A DNA stretch of 64,000 nt from Parahaliea maris (GTDB lineage: Bacteria; Pseudomonadota; Gammaproteobacteria; Pseudomonadales; Halieaceae). Below, piece after piece: positions 29,407 to 37,108 of the stretch (the stretch's first letter is position 1; each line of letters begins with the position of its first letter). Below the pieces are notes generated by a model that was given only the letters and a program-made list of their open reading frames with translations, was not told the DNA's origin and made no database searches. The translations under genes and the position numbers were made by a program. Location of the stretch: positions 434,001-498,000 of the forward strand of contig NZ_VRZA01000002.1 in NCBI RefSeq assembly GCF_008064665.1. Direction: 5' to 3'.

Positions 29407-30275
29407 GGCGAATGCTACAGGATGTGCTACGGCTGCAGCGTGATTTCTCCCGTTCTTCCCTGGACCGCGGTACTGCGCTGACGCTGGACCGCTGGCTGCG
29501 GAGCCAGGCCCCGCGTACTGAACACCCCAGGCCGGTGATTACCCTGCCGGGATTCGCCGCGCCCCGTTCCAGCCACCGCAGCCTGCGTCGGTTCCTCTCT
29601 GGCCGGGGTTTTGTGGCGGAAACCTTTCAGGCGGGGTTTCCGCGCGGCCAGGATATCCCCGCGTTTATCGAAAGCCTGGAGGAGGAGCTCGGCGAACGCA
29701 TCAGGACGCTTTCCGAGCGCTATGGCTGTGGTGTTTCCCTGGTGGGGCAGAGCGCCGGTGGCTTGTTTGCCCGCGAGTTTGCCGCCCGTTTTGGTGACGG
29801 TGTCGACCGGGTCGTCACCCTGGCGGCGCCGACCAATGACCCGGCACAGGCGGCGTTGCAGAACAGCGCCCTGGAGTGGCTGGTGGGGCGGGTGTCCGGT
29901 GCAGCAGACTTCAACGAGCAGGCGGGCCCGGCCGGGCTGTTTCACTGGCCGGCCGGTACCCCCGATATCCCCTACGTGGCGATCTGTTCGCCTGTGGATG
30001 GGGCGGTGCCTGAGCCCACGGCGCTGATTCCCCGGGCGACCGTGGCGGCGAGCGCCTCCGGCGCGCCGCGGGAAAATATCCGGGTGCGCAGTTCGCACTT
30101 TGGCATGCACCGCCACCCCCTGGTGCTGCTGGCGCTGGCGGATCGCCTGTGCCAGCCGCGCGACGACTGGCAGGCGTTCGACCCTCGCGACTATATCCGC
30201 TACCTGCCTGAGTCGGCCCTGCGCCGCCACTTTCCCGGGACGGATGTCTCTGAAGGGGGCGAAGGCGCCGTCTGA
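29403..30275 (+). CDS. Alpha/beta hydrolase, lipase/esterase-like
   Basis: The 290-residue protein has an alpha/beta hydrolase nucleophile elbow GQSAG (GxSxG) in SLVGQSAGGLFAREFA, an early PVITLPGFAAPRSSHRSLRRFL strand-loop (oxyanion region) and a late SSHFGMHRHPLVL with a histidine suitable for the triad. No signal peptide, so it is cytoplasmic. The ATGA overlap with the WS/DGAT gene suggests work on storage lipid or on an acyl ester intermediate; this is inferred from context. Confidence 0.82.
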   Translation: MRRMLQDVLRLQRDFSRSSLDRGTALTLDRWLRSQAPRTEHPRPVITLPGFAAPRSSHRSLRRFLSGRGFVAETFQAGFPRGQDIPAFIESLEEELGERIRTLSERYGCGVSLVGQSAGGLFAREFAARFGDGVDRVVTLAAPTNDPAQAALQNSALEWLVGRVSGAADFNEQAGPAGLFHWPAGTPDIPYVAICSPVDGAVPEPTALIPRATVAASASGAPRENIRVRSSHFGMHRHPLVLLALADRLCQPRDDWQAFDPRDYIRYLPESALRRHFPGTDVSEGGEGAV

Positions 30276-30310
30276 TCCGGCGCCTTGTAGGATTTAGCGG
30301 GGCGAGTCCG

Positions 30311-30316
30311 TATAAT
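30311..30316 (+). promoter_or_regulatory. -10 box of gltX
   Basis: Perfect TATAAT 32 bases before the gltX ATG. A hairpin GGCGCCG-TCTGATC-CGGCGCC (30264-30284) spanning the stop codon of the preceding gene may end that transcript; TTGTAG at 30285 is a poor -35 at a spacing of 20. Confidence 0.5.
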
Positions 30317-30347
30317 CGCCCCTCCCTGAATCAATACCCCGAAAATC

Positions 30348-31844
30348 ATGACTGTCCGCACTCGCGTTGCACCTTCACCGACCGGTGATCCCCACGTAGG
30401 CACTGCCTACATCGCCCTGTTCAATCTCTGCTTTGCCCGCGCCCACGGCGGGCAGTTCCTGCTGCGGATCGAAGATACCGACCAGGTCCGCAGTACCCCG
30501 GAATCGGAGCAGGCCATCCTGGATTCCCTGCGCTGGTTGGGGCTGGACTGGGATGAGGGGCCCGATGTCGGCGGAGAGCACGGGCCCTATCGCCAGAGCG
30601 AACGCATGGAACTCTACGGTGAGTACGCGCGCCAACTGGTGGAGGAGGGCAAGGCCTTCATCTGCTACCGGACCGGTGAAGAGCTGGACGCACTGCGCGA
30701 GGCACGCCGGGCGGCCGGCAACAGTATGGCCCTGAAACCGTCGGATCTGAAATTGCCCGATGACGAGGTGGCCCGCCGCGAAGCCGCCGGTGAACCCTAT
30801 GTCATTCGCATGCTGGTGCCCGAGGAAGAGGGGCGCTGTGAAATCGATGACATGCTGCGTGGCACCATCGAACTGGACTGGAACCTGGTCGACGCCCAGG
30901 TGTTGTTGAAATCCGACGGCATGCCCACCTACCACCTCGCCAACGTGGTGGACGATCACCTGATGGGTATCACCCACGTGCTGCGCGGCGAGGAGTGGAT
31001 CAACTCGGCGCCCAAGCACAAGTTGCTCTACGAATACTTCGGCTGGGAAATGCCCAGACTGTGCCACCTGCCGCTGCTGCGCAACCCCGACAAATCCAAG
31101 CTGAGCAAGCGCAAGAACCCCACCAGCATCCTGTACTACCAGCGCATGGGTTTCCTGCCGGAGGCGCTGCTTAATTACCTGGGTCGCATGGGCTGGTCCA
31201 TGCCCGACGAGCGCGAGAAGTTCTCCCTGGAGGATATGCTGGGCGCCTTCGATATCCAGCGTGTATCCCTCGGCGGCCCGATCTTCGACGTGGAGAAACT
31301 GCGCTGGCTGAACGGCCTGTGGATGCGCGAGGACCTGGATACCGAGCAGCTCGCCCAGCGCCTGGTGAACTGGGCACTCAACGCCGACAACCTGCGCAAG
31401 GTCCTGCCCCACGCCCAGAAGCGCATGGAAACACTCAGTGATTTCGCACCGCTGGCGGCGTTCCTGGTGTCTGGCACGCTGCCGATTACCGAGGAGAGCT
31501 TTGCCGCGGTGAAGGGTGAGCGAGAGGACGTGGTGCGCGGCCTGCAATTCGCCCTGTGGCGAATGGAAGCCCTGCGCCACTGGAATCGCGATGCCATCTG
31601 GAATGAGCTGAAAACCCTGGCCGATGCCGAAGGCGTGAAAGTGAAAGACTTCCTGGCACCCGTATTCATCGCCATCGCCGGCACCAGTGCGTCCTTCTCC
31701 GTGGTGGATTCCATGGAGTTGCTGGGCCCCGACATGAGCCGGGCCCGCCTGCGCCACGCCATCGAGGTGCTGGGCGGCGTATCCAAGAAGGCCGCCAAGC
31801 GGCTGGAGAAAGCCTACCAGGCGCTACCGGCCGCGGCCGGTTAA
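30348..31844 (+). CDS. gltX: Glutamyl-tRNA synthetase
   Basis: GltX charges tRNA-Glu. The 498-residue class I synthetase has the HIGH-type motif HVGT (residues 16-19, in [14 protein letters not shown]) and the KMSKS-type motif KLSKR (251-255). Its length and the anticodon-binding C-terminal part, ending [16 protein letters not shown], are normal. Single-gene unit with its own promoter. Confidence 0.96.
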   Translation: MTVRTRVAPSPTGDPHVGTAYIALFNLCFARAHGGQFLLRIEDTDQVRSTPESEQAILDSLRWLGLDWDEGPDVGGEHGPYRQSERMELYGEYARQLVEEGKAFICYRTGEELDALREARRAAGNSMALKPSDLKLPDDEVARREAAGEPYVIRMLVPEEEGRCEIDDMLRGTIELDWNLVDAQVLLKSDGMPTYHLANVVDDHLMGITHVLRGEEWINSAPKHKLLYEYFGWEMPRLCHLPLLRNPDKSKLSKRKNPTSILYYQRMGFLPEALLNYLGRMGWSMPDEREKFSLEDMLGAFDIQRVSLGGPIFDVEKLRWLNGLWMREDLDTEQLAQRLVNWALNADNLRKVLPHAQKRMETLSDFAPLAAFLVSGTLPITEESFAAVKGEREDVVRGLQFALWRMEALRHWNRDAIWNELKTLADAEGVKVKDFLAPVFIAIAGTSASFSVVDSMELLGPDMSRARLRHAIEVLGGVSKKAAKRLEKAYQALPAAAG

Positions 31845-31977
31845 AGTCACTCCCCCGGAGCCCAGCCGCAGGGCTCCAGACCTCTCGGGTGCCCTCCGCC
31901 GTGTGACCGGTGCCCGCTAGCCCCCCGGTACCTGCTGCGCCTACAATGGCCCGTTGCGGTAAACAACGGAACTCGCC

Positions 31978-33378
31978 ATGGCCATTTCAACCTTCGACCT
32001 GTTCAAAATCGGTATCGGACCGTCCAGTTCCCACACCGTGGGCCCCATGAATGCGGCCCGCCAGTTTGCCCGGGGCCTGGTCGACGCGGGCAAGCTCACA
32101 GCCTGCAGCCGGGTCACGGCAGAACTTTTCGGTTCCCTCGGGGCTACGGGCGCCGGGCACGGTTCGCCCAAGGCGGTGATTCTCGGGCTGGAAGGGGAGG
32201 CGCCCGAATCCGTGCTGGTGGAGAGCATTCCCGAGCGTGTCGCCGCGGTGCGCGAAAACAGCAAGCTGAAGCTGATGGGCGAACACGAGATCGAATTCAG
32301 TTACCGCAACGACCTGATCATGCACCGCAGCGAATCGCTGCCCTATCACGCCAACGGCATGCGCTTCAGCGCCTTCAATGCGAGTGGGGAAAGTCTCGAT
32401 GTCCGTGTGTATTACTCGGTTGGCGGCGGCTTCGTGGTCGATGAAAAAACGGCCAAGGGCGATGTGCTGGTGGAAGACCCCACCGCGCTGACCTACCCCT
32501 TTACCAGCGCCGCCGAATTACTCGCCCAGTGTCGCGAGCACGGCCTGTCCATCAGCGGGCTGATGCTGGCCAATGAAAAGGCCTGGCGCAGCGAATCTGA
32601 AATCAGGGAGGGGTTGCTCGCTATCTGGCGGGTGATGGATGACTGCATTCGCGCGGGCGCTTCCACCGAAGGCATCATGCCCGGCGGCCTCAAGGTCAAG
32701 CGCCGTGCCGCCCAGTTGTATCGGCAGCTCAAGAGTTCGTCCGGTTCGCTGGGCGACGATACCCTGACCACCATGGACTGGGTGACCCTCTATGCCCTGG
32801 CCGTGAACGAGGAAAATGCAGCGGGCGGGCGCATTGTCACCGCGCCCACCAATGGCGCCGCCGGCATCATTCCCGCCGTACTCAAGTATTACCTGACCCA
32901 CTGCAAGGGGGCCAGCGAGGACGACGTACCGCGCTTCCTGCTCACCGCCGCCGCGATCGGCATCCTGTACAAGATCAACGCCTCGATCTCGGGCGCCGAG
33001 GTCGGCTGCCAGGGAGAGGTCGGCTCGGCCTGCTCGATGGCGGCGGGCGCGCTGGCGGACGCCCTGGGCGGCACACCGGCACAGGTGGAAAACGCCGCCG
33101 AAATTGCCATGGAGCACAACCTGGGTTTGACCTGCGACCCGATCGGCGGCCTGGTGCAGGTGCCATGCATCGAGCGCAATGCCATGGCGGCCATCAAGGC
33201 CATCAGCGCCGCCCGGATGGCGCTGCGGGGATCAGGGGAACACTATGTCTCCCTCGACCAGGTCATCAAGACCATGCGCGATACCGGCCGCGACATGCAG
33301 GAGAAGTACAAGGAGACCGCCCGCGGCGGATTGGCCGTGAATGTGCTGGAGGTACCGGTCAGTATTATCGAGTGTTAG
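31978..33378 (+). CDS. sdaA: L-serine dehydratase, iron-sulfur type
   Basis: This 4Fe-4S enzyme deaminates L-serine to pyruvate. The 466-residue single-chain protein joins the beta domain (N-terminal [17 protein letters not shown], residues 12-28) and the alpha domain ([50 protein letters not shown]) as in E. coli SdaA. The C-terminal cysteines including that in SIIEC, and those in [11 protein letters not shown] and CDPIGG, fit the cluster ligands. The start ATG is preceded by a possible TACAAT -10 box at about 31941. Confidence 0.96.
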   Translation: MAISTFDLFKIGIGPSSSHTVGPMNAARQFARGLVDAGKLTACSRVTAELFGSLGATGAGHGSPKAVILGLEGEAPESVLVESIPERVAAVRENSKLKLMGEHEIEFSYRNDLIMHRSESLPYHANGMRFSAFNASGESLDVRVYYSVGGGFVVDEKTAKGDVLVEDPTALTYPFTSAAELLAQCREHGLSISGLMLANEKAWRSESEIREGLLAIWRVMDDCIRAGASTEGIMPGGLKVKRRAAQLYRQLKSSSGSLGDDTLTTMDWVTLYALAVNEENAAGGRIVTAPTNGAAGIIPAVLKYYLTHCKGASEDDVPRFLLTAAAIGILYKINASISGAEVGCQGEVGSACSMAAGALADALGGTPAQVENAAEIAMEHNLGLTCDPIGGLVQVPCIERNAMAAIKAISAARMALRGSGEHYVSLDQVIKTMRDTGRDMQEKYKETARGGLAVNVLEVPVSIIEC

Positions 33379-33409
33379 GTGCGATTGCAGAAAAGTGCTC
33401 TGTACAGTG

Positions 33410-33438
33410 TTGACATACCCCCGGGGGCTCACTAAAAT
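33410..33438 (+). promoter_or_regulatory. Strong promoter of tRNA-Ala
   Basis: TTGACA at 33410-33415, a 17-base spacer and TAAAAT at 33433-33438: almost the sigma-70 consensus. The spacer contains CCCCCGGGGG, and a GC-rich discriminator (GCGCACC) follows the -10 box, the type seen in stringently controlled stable-RNA promoters. It lies 66 bases before the tRNA. Confidence 0.85.
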
Positions 33439-33503
33439 GCGCACCTCTTCGTTGAGAGAGGCAGGACTAAAAGCCTTCCATTTCAACGAGTTACCAGTTT
33501 ACT

Positions 33504-33579
33504 GGGGCTATAGCTCAGCTGGGAGAGCGCAACACTGGCAGTGTTGAGGTCAGCGGTTCGATCCCGCTTAGCTCCACCA
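33504..33579 (+). tRNA. tRNA-Ala (anticodon GGC)
   Basis: A 76-base cloverleaf: acceptor stem GGGGCTA/TAGCTCC, D arm GCTCAGCTGGGAGAGC, anticodon stem CAACA/TGTTG with loop CTGGCAG (anticodon GGC, reading GCC and GCT codons), variable loop, T arm AGCGG-TTCGATC-CCGCT, and encoded CCA end. The acceptor stem has one G-T pair. A consensus promoter lies before it and a terminator after it, and its 3' end is repeated three more times downstream. Confidence 0.97.
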
Positions 33580-33585
33580 TTTAAA

Positions 33586-33618
33586 ACCTCCGATCCGAAA
33601 GGGTCGGAGGTTTTTTTT
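33586..33618 (+). terminator. Rho-independent terminator of tRNA-Ala
   Basis: Stem CCTCCGATCC/GGGTCGGAGG with a GAAA tetraloop and eight T residues, seven bases after the tRNA CCA end. Similar hairpins with GAAA loops recur in the repeats that follow. Confidence 0.93.
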
Positions 33619-33620
33619 AT

Positions 33621-33749
33621 GGTCCGCCGGTCGAACCGCTGACCATGTTAGCGCCGGATGGCCGGCCCGTTCCCTGTCGGACGCGACCCCGGCCGTTAGC
33701 TCCACCAAACGAAAAACCCTCGAACCGAAAGGTCCGGGGGTTTTTTTAT
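33621..33749 (+). repeat. tRNA-tail repeat unit 1 (129 bp)
   Basis: Begins GGTCCGCCGGTCGAACCGCT, whose reverse complement largely matches the tRNA-Ala T arm (GGTCAGCGGTTCGA), then has a degenerate T-arm-like stretch, the last 11 bases of the tRNA TAGCTCCACCA at 33697-33707, and a GAAA-loop terminator with seven T at 33716-33747. The architecture recalls the RtT repeats that follow tRNA-Tyr in E. coli tyrT, each of which carries a tRNA 3' end. Confidence 0.9.
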
Positions 33750-33863
33750 GGTCCGCCGGTCGAACCGCTGACCATGTCAGCGCCGGGTGGTCGGCCCGTC
33801 CGATCCCGCTTAGCTCCACCAAACGAAAAACCCTCGAATCGAAAGACTCGGGGGTTTTTTTAT
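33750..33863 (+). repeat. tRNA-tail repeat unit 2 (114 bp)
   Basis: Same start as unit 1. It is 15 bases shorter because the degenerate part is replaced by an exact copy of the last 21 bases of the tRNA, CGATCCCGCTTAGCTCC plus ACCA, at 33801-33821. A terminator hairpin with GAAA loop and seven T follows at 33830-33861. Confidence 0.9.
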
Positions 33864-33972
33864 GGTCCGCCGGTCGAACCGCTGACCTTGTCAGCGCCGG
33901 GAGGCCGGCCCGTTCGACGTCGGGCGCGACCCCGGCCGTTAGCTCCACCAAACGAAAACCTCTCCAATCCGT
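33864..33972 (+). repeat. tRNA-tail repeat unit 3, partial
   Basis: Same start as units 1 and 2, with a unit-1-like central part, and the tRNA tail TAGCTCCACCA at 33940-33950. After AAACGAAAACCTC the similarity decays: CCAATCCG resembles the left arm of the original tRNA terminator, but no right arm or T run follows. This marks the end of the array. Confidence 0.85.
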
Positions 33973-34513
33973 TCATTACTCCAGCCGGGCATTGGCTAAG
34001 GTGCCTGTGGCTTACTGTCGGTTCAGTCTTCTTCACTTCAGGCGACTCGGGTATTGGCATGATGGCATCGAAACGAATGCGCCCGGTGATTTCAAGTTGG
34101 AGTAACTCGATTGCGATCAAGGTGTGCACGAGCAGGAACAACACCGCGGTAACTATCTTCAATGAACTGTTAAGGCGGCGTAAAAATATCGATGGATTCG
34201 CGGTGTTTTCGCTTCGCGCCAATCTGCGCGTCCCGTGTCATGTCTCTGTTCTTTTGACATGAATACAAAACGGGGGGAAGCACTCTGTGCCGTGATCGAA
34301 AGTTTGCAAACAGAAAACGTGCTGGCGCATGACGCTTAAGCATAAGTGTGACGCCAACAGAGGCCATCCGGAATCTGCGGAAACGGTGGGACAGGTCGAA
34401 GATTTCTATAAAAAGCGTAATTGTTCCAAAAAAAATCTACAGAACATTTTCTAGCGAAGATGATATGAAATCGTATCTTGCGAATGTGCTACTGGCGTTT
34501 GAAGAGTAACGAA

Positions 34514-34530
34514 ATATTTCCAGGAAATAT
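34514..34530. repeat. 17-bp palindrome upstream of the AlgP-like gene
   Basis: ATATTTCCAGGAAATAT: two perfect 8-base arms around a single A. Possible protein-binding site about 210 bases before the gene. Confidence 0.5.
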
Positions 34531-34532
34531 AC

Positions 34533-34658
34533 AAAACCCCTTTATTTATAGTGTTATACGGGTTTTTCGAGTGATTGGGTATGCGTTGCGCGGTTTGGGT
34601 GCGGGCTGTGGCGTGCAGCTGATATGCCGAAAAACCCGTTTATATACAGTGTATTACG
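34533..34658. repeat. Direct and inverted repeats in the AlgP-like gene leader
   Basis: Segments 34533-34560 and 34631-34658 are direct repeats identical at 23 of 28 positions, 98 bases apart. In addition ACGGGTTTTTCG at 34558-34569 is the exact inverse of CGAAAAACCCGT at 34628-34639, and the second copy contains ATACAGTGTAT, a small palindrome. The inverted pair could form a hairpin with a 58-base loop. The AT-rich setting suggests a promoter and control region. Confidence 0.6.
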
Positions 34659-34740
34659 CTATTGGATTGTATTGTGTACTTTATTGATTGTTGTTATTTT
34701 GATCAGGCGTCACCCGTACACAACCGTGGAGAATTGCGTA

Positions 34741-35604
34741 ATGGCAACCGCTAAGAAAAAGGCAACTGCGAAGACAAAGGCAAAAGCCCGCAAGGCACCA
34801 GCGAAAAAAGCTGCTGCCAAAAAAGCACCACGCAGGAAAGCTGCAAGCAAGCCTGCAGTCACTCCGGCACTGAAACGCGCAAGCGAAGCGCTGAACAAGC
34901 TCGAAAAAGGACTGGTGGCAGAACAAGCCAAACTGGCAGATGCGCGCAAGCGCGTAGCTGCTGCAAAGGCGAAAGCCGACAAGCGTATGTCAAAAGGTGC
35001 AGCAACCGCTTCATCGAAAGCGTCAGCCCGGGTCAAGGCAGTGCGTGAACGTATTGCCGCGGCCAAGAAGCGTGTTTTTGAATTGGCTGAAGATGCCAAG
35101 GTAAAAGCAGCGCAGATGGCGGCAAAAGAAAAGCTGATGGCGAAGAAAGCGGAACTGGCGGCGAAAGCCGAGGCAGACAAGGCCAAGGCACTGGCCAAGC
35201 ACGCTTCTGCCTGGGCCAAGGCACGAGCCAAGGCTGACGCCAAGAAACTCTCAGCACTTGAGAAAAAACTGGAGAGTCAGGTTAAATCCGCCGAGAAGAA
35301 AGCGGCTGCCAAGTTGAAAGCTGCTGCCAAGAAGGCCTCAGCCAAACCGAAGCGCAAAAAGGCAGCCGCCAAGAAGAAGGCCGCAGTCAAAAAGGCTGTA
35401 GTGAAAAAGGCCGCCGTCAAAAAAGCCGCGCCCAAGCGCAAAGCGGCAGCCAGGAAGAAAGCCGCAGTGAAAAAGGCCCCGGCCAAAAAAGCTGTAGCGA
35501 AGAAGGCCGCAGTCAAGAAAGCCGCCGTCAAAAAAGCCGCGCCCAAGCGTAAAGCGGCAGCCAAGCGCAAAGTGGCTCCGAAAAAGGCCGCTGCGAAGTC
35601 CTGA
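34741..35604 (+). CDS. Histone H1-like/AlgP-type Lys-Ala-rich DNA-binding protein
   Basis: A 287-residue protein made mostly of Lys, Ala, Arg and Val. The N-terminus (ATAKKKATAKTKAKARK) and the last 80 residues (repeats of KKAAVKKAAPKRKAA) are basic; the centre (about 50-200) is a predicted coiled-coil region with LNKLEKGLVAEQAKLADARK. This matches AlgP (AlgR3) of Pseudomonas, an H1-like protein with C-terminal KPAA-type repeats. ATG at 34741 with GTGGAG upstream is the start; the upstream frame to 34624 encodes a hydrophobic stretch unlike the family. Nucleoid compaction or gene regulation is likely. Repeats may vary in number between strains. A terminator follows. Confidence 0.85.
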   Translation: MATAKKKATAKTKAKARKAPAKKAAAKKAPRRKAASKPAVTPALKRASEALNKLEKGLVAEQAKLADARKRVAAAKAKADKRMSKGAATASSKASARVKAVRERIAAAKKRVFELAEDAKVKAAQMAAKEKLMAKKAELAAKAEADKAKALAKHASAWAKARAKADAKKLSALEKKLESQVKSAEKKAAAKLKAAAKKASAKPKRKKAAAKKKAAVKKAVVKKAAVKKAAPKRKAAARKKAAVKKAPAKKAVAKKAAVKKAAVKKAAPKRKAAAKRKVAPKKAAAKS

Positions 35605-35632
35605 TATCCCGGCTTCGCTCCATCACCTATCT

Positions 35633-35664
35633 ACCGCCGGCCTCTGTGCCGGCGGTTTGCGTTT
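35633..35664 (+). terminator. Terminator after the AlgP-like gene
   Basis: Nine-base perfect stem ACCGCCGGC/GCCGGCGGT with loop CTCTGT, followed by TTGCGTTT. Confidence 0.75.
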
Positions 35665-35688
35665 CGGCTGCCGGATCGACCCGCTGTA

Positions 35689-36309
35689 TCAGGTGGGACT
35701 GAGTTTGCCGTCATCATCCAGTTGATTGATATTGTGGAAGCCGGCTGCCTGGTCGGAGAAATCTACCCGTTCCCGCCGTAAGGTGGCGTACCAGCCGCGT
35801 ACCGAGCGCTCGCCCCTTTGCAGGTACTGGTGCAATGACGGCAGGCAGGGACGTCGCAATATTGCTGCGAGATACTGTTCCCGATCACCGTCAAATGCCA
35901 CGCTCAGTTGCAGTGCAGGGTCAGACATGGGCGCCAGTAAACGACTGGCCAGATCAGTGGGCAGTCCGGGCGTATCGCAGGCGCTGACCAGCAGGAATTC
36001 CGTGGTGAGTGCAGTTGAAGCCGCAGCGATTCCCGCCAGGGGGCCCTCGAAACCGGGTAGCTCGTCCCGGAACAGGCGGTCGGCCAGGGTGCTGTAAAAG
36101 TGCGTATTGCGGTTGCAACTGATCCACAACTCCCCGACCTGCGGGCGCAGCCGGCTGGCGACATGCCTGGCCAGTGCCTGGCCCCGCCATACCACAGTGC
36201 CCTTGTCCCGGCCGCCCATGCGGCGGCCGGCGCCACCCGCCAGAATCAGGCCGGTGATCTGTTCGGTATCGGCATTGAGCTTTATCAGGGGGAATTCCTC
36301 GTTGTGCAC
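35689..36309 (-). CDS. mobA: Molybdenum cofactor guanylyltransferase
   Basis: MobA attaches GMP to molybdopterin to make the bis-MGD cofactor. The 206-residue protein has the nucleotide-binding GLILAGGAGRRMGGRDKG near residues 20-37, FEGPLAGIAAA and the ACDTPGLP motif. Start is GTG at 36309; the conserved part starts about 15 residues later, so a downstream start is possible. Convergent with the AlgP-like gene and divergent from tsaB. No molybdoenzyme is in the window. Confidence 0.92.
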   Translation of the reverse strand: MHNEEFPLIKLNADTEQITGLILAGGAGRRMGGRDKGTVVWRGQALARHVASRLRPQVGELWISCNRNTHFYSTLADRLFRDELPGFEGPLAGIAAASTALTTEFLLVSACDTPGLPTDLASRLLAPMSDPALQLSVAFDGDREQYLAAILRRPCLPSLHQYLQRGERSVRGWYATLRRERVDFSDQAAGFHNINQLDDDGKLSPT

Positions 36310-36400
36310 TTCTTCGCCCGGAGCGCCTGTGGGATAATTCCAGAATTACATGAGTCGGGCAATGGGCCGGCTCCTCTCAACCTCTGCATGATCTCTCTGC

Positions 36401-37108
36401 ATGGCGAATATCCTCGCAATCGACACTTCCACCGACGCCTGTTCCGTCGCTTTACAGCGGGAAGGCAGCATCAGCGAAATCCACGAAATCATCCCGCGTC
36501 AGCATAGCCAGCGGCTGTTTGGCATGCTCTCCGAGTTGCTGGCGGACGGAAAATTGCGGGAGCAGGGTATCGAAGCCGTGTCCTATGGTGCCGGACCGGG
36601 TTCCTTTACCGGACTTCGTGTCTGTGCCAGCGCGGTCCAGGGGCTCTGCTATGCCAACAGTTTGCCCGCCATTCCGGTGTCCACCCTGGAGGCTCAGGCA
36701 CACGCTGCACGGCGCGAAGGGCTGACCCGGGTGGGTGAATACCTGCTAAGTACCCTGGATGCCCATATTGGCGAACTCTACTGGAACGTGTGTCATATAA
36801 AGGAAGACCGTATCGAGGTCGTGACGCCGCCGGGGGTTTGCAAGCCCGCCGATTTGCACGTGCCCGGCGATTTTCCGCTGCGGGTAGTGGGCAGCGGCTT
36901 GACCCATATCGAGCAGATCCCGGCTGCGGTTCGGGAGCGGATCACGGCGACACACGCAGACCTGCTGCCGCGAGCCAGGGATCAGTTCCCCGCGGCTGCC
37001 GCGAAGCTGTCTCGTGGCGACCTCCAGCAGGCGGCCGACGTGTGTCCCGTCTATGTGCGGGACGAAATTTCCTGGAAGAAATTGTCAGAGCAAGGCAAAC
37101 AAACATGA
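36401..37108 (+). CDS. tsaB: tRNA threonylcarbamoyladenosine protein TsaB
   Basis: TsaB is the inactive-paralogue partner of TsaD in making t6A37 on ANN-decoding tRNAs. The 235-residue protein starts MANILAIDTSTDACSVAL and has the family core GAGPGSFTGLRVCASAVQGL. It overlaps uppP by four bases (ATGA). Confidence 0.94.
   Translation: MANILAIDTSTDACSVALQREGSISEIHEIIPRQHSQRLFGMLSELLADGKLREQGIEAVSYGAGPGSFTGLRVCASAVQGLCYANSLPAIPVSTLEAQAHAARREGLTRVGEYLLSTLDAHIGELYWNVCHIKEDRIEVVTPPGVCKPADLHVPGDFPLRVVGSGLTHIEQIPAAVRERITATHADLLPRARDQFPAAAAKLSRGDLQQAADVCPVYVRDEISWKKLSEQGKQT

Larger units (their letters stand above)
33973..34740. other. Noncoding, AT-richer stretch between tRNA repeats and the AlgP-like gene
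   Basis: About 770 bases of visibly lower GC than the rest of the window. The only sizeable frames are short and unsupported: a minus-strand frame starting at TTG 34222 encodes a hydrophobic helix (VTAVLFLLVHTLIAIELL) but runs on into the tRNA repeats, so it is not called a gene. Near the 3' end are a palindrome, a direct repeat and an inverted repeat (listed separately) that probably belong to the leader of the next gene. Confidence 0.5.

Noticed and set aside
30375-31757. 460-codon open frame opposite gltX
   Set aside because: Antisense shadow of a certain gltX gene, no family motif.
33621-33972. CRISPR-like regular repeats
   Set aside because: Units of 109-129 bases without unique spacers, containing tRNA tails and terminators; no cas genes.
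33860-34222. Minus-strand frame with a hydrophobic helix near the tRNA repeats
   Set aside because: TTG start without ribosome-binding site, and the C-terminal half is translation of the tRNA-tail repeats; a small membrane protein cannot be excluded but is not supported.
34478-34687. Short plus-strand frame with NPFIYSV before the AlgP-like gene
   Set aside because: Its likeness to the frame starting at 34624 (also NPFIYSV) comes from the direct DNA repeat, and neither has a ribosome-binding site or known relatives.
34624-34740. Longer start for the AlgP-like protein
   Set aside because: The added residues are hydrophobic and unlike the family; ATG at 34741 has a ribosome-binding site.
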